A stretch of 15,282 nt of DNA from positions 1 to 15,282 of the forward strand of contig JAEXRP010000111.1 in assembly GCA_023440705.1 (NCBI GenBank). The letters run 5' to 3'. Shown here piece after piece: positions 13,465-15,282 of the stretch; the stretch's first letter is position 1, and every line of letters begins with the position of its first letter. A model generated the notes under the pieces. It had not been told where the DNA came from. It saw only the letters and a program-made list of their open reading frames with translations, and made no database searches. This DNA is from Soonwooa sp023440705 (GTDB lineage: Bacteria; Bacteroidota; Bacteroidia; Flavobacteriales; Weeksellaceae). A program made the position numbers and the translations under genes.

Positions 13465-14280
13465 ATGAAACCTATCCTAAGACTTCAAGATTTTATTAAA
13501 ATAAAAGACAATCCCGAAACCCGAATTTATGATGTAAGAACTGGACCAAACGCCGTTGATAATTACAAAAGTGAGCATATTAAAAATGCGGCTTATGTAA
13601 GTCTAGATAATGATTTGGCGGAGATTGGTGATTTTGTAAATGGTGGACGACATCCATTGCCAAGTGCAGAAAAATTTGCCGAAACTTTAGGGAATCTAGG
13701 AATAAATTCCAATTCGCATGTTGTGATATATGATGATAAAAATGGAGGCAATGCTGCAGCGAGATTTTGGTGGATGCTAAAAGCGCTTGGTCACGAGAAA
13801 GTACAAGTTTTGGATGGCGGACTTCAATCTGCAAGAGCTAATAATATTGAAATGGAATCTTGTGATTTTAAATATGAAAAAGAAAATTATCCAAGCTCTA
13901 ATTGGAATCTTCCAACGATAAAAATTGAAGAGGTTGAAAAAGCAACCCAAAACAAAAATTTTGTGATTATTGACGTCCGCGAAAAGCAAAGGTATGACGG
14001 TATTACTGAGCCAATTGATTTGGTTGCTGGCCATATTCCGAACGCGATTAATATTCCGTTTGCTGAGAACCTTGACCATAACGGAAACTTCAAAACGTCA
14101 GAAGAACTTCATAAAAAATATGAAGAAATTTTTAATCAACATTCTAAAAATCAAATCATTGTGCATTGCGGTTCTGGTGTAACGGCTTGCCACACCTTGT
14201 TGGCGATGAGCGAAGCTGGGTACGAAATTCCAAATTTGTATGTTGGTTCTTGGAGCGAGTGGTCTCGAAATAAAATATAA
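13465..14280 (+). CDS. Thiosulfate/3-mercaptopyruvate sulfurtransferase
   Basis: A two-domain rhodanese of 271 residues. It moves sulfane sulfur from thiosulfate or 3-mercaptopyruvate to an acceptor such as cyanide or a thiol, usually in the cytoplasm. The N-terminal domain (about 4-130) is the inactive copy, with DDKNGGNAAARFWW (90-103) where an active loop would be. The C-terminal domain (about 155-270) holds the active loop CGSGVT with Cys235. CGSGVT is the form found in mercaptopyruvate-type (SseA-like) enzymes, so that substrate is somewhat favoured. The start is the ATG at 13465 after an A/T-rich leader; no strong promoter box was found. The threonine-aldolase-like gene follows after 14 nt, so they are likely one transcript. 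Confidence 0.93.
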   Translation: MKPILRLQDFIKIKDNPETRIYDVRTGPNAVDNYKSEHIKNAAYVSLDNDLAEIGDFVNGGRHPLPSAEKFAETLGNLGINSNSHVVIYDDKNGGNAAARFWWMLKALGHEKVQVLDGGLQSARANNIEMESCDFKYEKENYPSSNWNLPTIKIEEVEKATQNKNFVIIDVREKQRYDGITEPIDLVAGHIPNAINIPFAENLDHNGNFKTSEELHKKYEEIFNQHSKNQIIVHCGSGVTACHTLLAMSEAGYEIPNLYVGSWSEWSRNKI

Positions 14281-14294
14281 TTGATAGATTCTAA

Positions 14295-15282
14295 ATGAAA
14301 TATTCTTTTAAAAACGATTACTCCGAAGCTTGTCATCCTAATATTTTGCAAGCTTTGGTAGATACCAATTCGGTGCAGCAATTGGGTTATGGACATGATG
14401 ATTATTGTAAGCAAGTTGCAGATGTTTTTCGTTTAAAAATTAAAAATGAAAAAGCAGGCATTTTCTTTGTAAGTGGTGGTACACAAGCGAATCTGTTGGT
14501 GATTTCTTCTTTGTTAAAACCTTTTGAAAGCGTTATCGCGGCGCAAACTGGACACATCGAATCCAACGAAACTGGCGCTATCGAAGCGGTCGGTCACAAG
14601 ATTAATTTGATACCAACGGATAACGGAAAAATAACGACGGAAGGCATTCAAAAAATACTCGATACGCATCTAAATATTCCGCATCAAGTCAGACCAAAAT
14701 TGGTTTATATATCAAACACGACAGAAGTTGGGACACATTATTCCAAATCTGAATTGGAAGACTTGTATCAATTTTGTCAGTCAAAAAACCTTTTGTTTTT
14801 TATCGATGGAGCAAGATTATCTCAAGCGATTGCAATTCCAGAAGCTAATTTAAGTTTAGAAATTATCGCTAAAAATTGTGATGTATTTTACTTTGGTGGA
14901 ACAAAAAATGGAGCGTTAATCGGTGAAGCTATTATTTTTAATAACGAAAAATTGTGCGAAGATTTTCCTTATTTCATCAAACAAAAAGGCGCGATGTTGG
15001 CAAAGGGACGATTGTTGGGCATTCAGTTTTTAGAATTGTTGAAAGACGATTTGTATTTAAAACTTGGAGAACATGCGAATCATCAAACACAGAAGATTAA
15101 AAATGCTTTTGTTGAAGTTGGAACAGAATTTTTGACAGATTCGTTGAGTAATCAGATTTTCCCGATTCTTAAAAAAGAACATATTGAAGTTTTACAAAGC
15201 CAATTTGATTTTTATGTTTGGAAAGAAATAGATTCGGACTTCGCAGCGATACGTTTGATTTGTTCATGGGCAACGACGGATG
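14295..15282 (+). CDS. Threonine aldolase/beta-eliminating lyase family PLP enzyme, 3' end cut
   Basis: The frame opens at ATG 14295 (KYSFKNDYSEACHPNIL) and stays open to the window edge, giving 329 codons of about 340 expected. It is a fold-type I PLP enzyme of the low-specificity L-threonine aldolase family, which splits threonine or allo-threonine to glycine and acetaldehyde. Motifs in order: GYGHDDYC near the start, the PLP-phosphate loop SGGTQAN, the Asp of FFIDGARLSQA that contacts the cofactor ring, and the Schiff-base lysine in YFGGTKNGAL. It follows the sulfurtransferase by 14 nt. Tyrosine phenol-lyase-like or other lyase activity in the same family cannot be excluded without the substrate. 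Confidence 0.9.
   Translation, partial: MKYSFKNDYSEACHPNILQALVDTNSVQQLGYGHDDYCKQVADVFRLKIKNEKAGIFFVSGGTQANLLVISSLLKPFESVIAAQTGHIESNETGAIEAVGHKINLIPTDNGKITTEGIQKILDTHLNIPHQVRPKLVYISNTTEVGTHYSKSELEDLYQFCQSKNLLFFIDGARLSQAIAIPEANLSLEIIAKNCDVFYFGGTKNGALIGEAIIFNNEKLCEDFPYFIKQKGAMLAKGRLLGIQFLELLKDDLYLKLGEHANHQTQKIKNAFVEVGTEFLTDSLSNQIFPILKKEHIEVLQSQFDFYVWKEIDSDFAAIRLICSWATTD

Overview
The window is AT-rich DNA from a member of the Bacteroidota, most likely a Flavobacteriia/Weeksellaceae organism close to Chryseobacterium. This is inferred from a PorT-type protein of type IX secretion, a GalE-like (short-chain-dehydrogenase-fold) L-threonine 3-dehydrogenase, promoter boxes of the TAnnTTTG type, few Shine-Dalgarno sequences, and hairpin-rich dispersed repeats between genes. 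No species can be named from sequence alone.

Positions 1-6627, minus strand: a tryptophan operon in the order leader peptide, trpE, trpG, trpD, trpC, trpF, trpB (cut by the window edge; trpA is not seen). It starts with a clear Bacteroidota promoter and a 19-residue leader peptide with WWW plus a fourth Trp. A three-way exchange of RNA helices ends in a terminator just before trpE. This is a complete ribosome-mediated attenuator, and its promoter spacing suggests the leader mRNA may start at or next to its AUG. trpF is fused in frame to a GNAT acetyltransferase domain, probably through loss of one stop codon. Its reading frame also contains two copies of an 18-bp repeat, one forming the N-terminus and one forming a loop. 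The trpE-trpG and trpD-trpC gaps carry an 83/84-bp hairpin element whose two copies show compensatory base-pair changes. The trpE-trpG gap also carries a 94-bp tandem repeat.

Positions 6646-8775, minus strand: a three-gene run of an unknown single-pass membrane protein, the menaquinone methyltransferase ubiE/menG, and porT.

Positions 8979-11362, plus strand: a stand-alone ketoacyl-ACP synthase III-like enzyme with its own terminator, then a membrane-anchored metallophosphoesterase. The metallophosphoesterase ends at a strong terminator followed by a 118-bp inverted-repeat element.

Positions 11584-15282: on the minus strand, GalE-like threonine dehydrogenase followed by a polysaccharide-deacetylase-like protein that has lost its metal-binding residues. 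Divergently, on the plus strand, a 3-mercaptopyruvate/thiosulfate sulfurtransferase followed by a threonine-aldolase-type PLP enzyme cut by the window edge. The dehydrogenase and aldolase suggest a small threonine/glycine catabolism neighbourhood.
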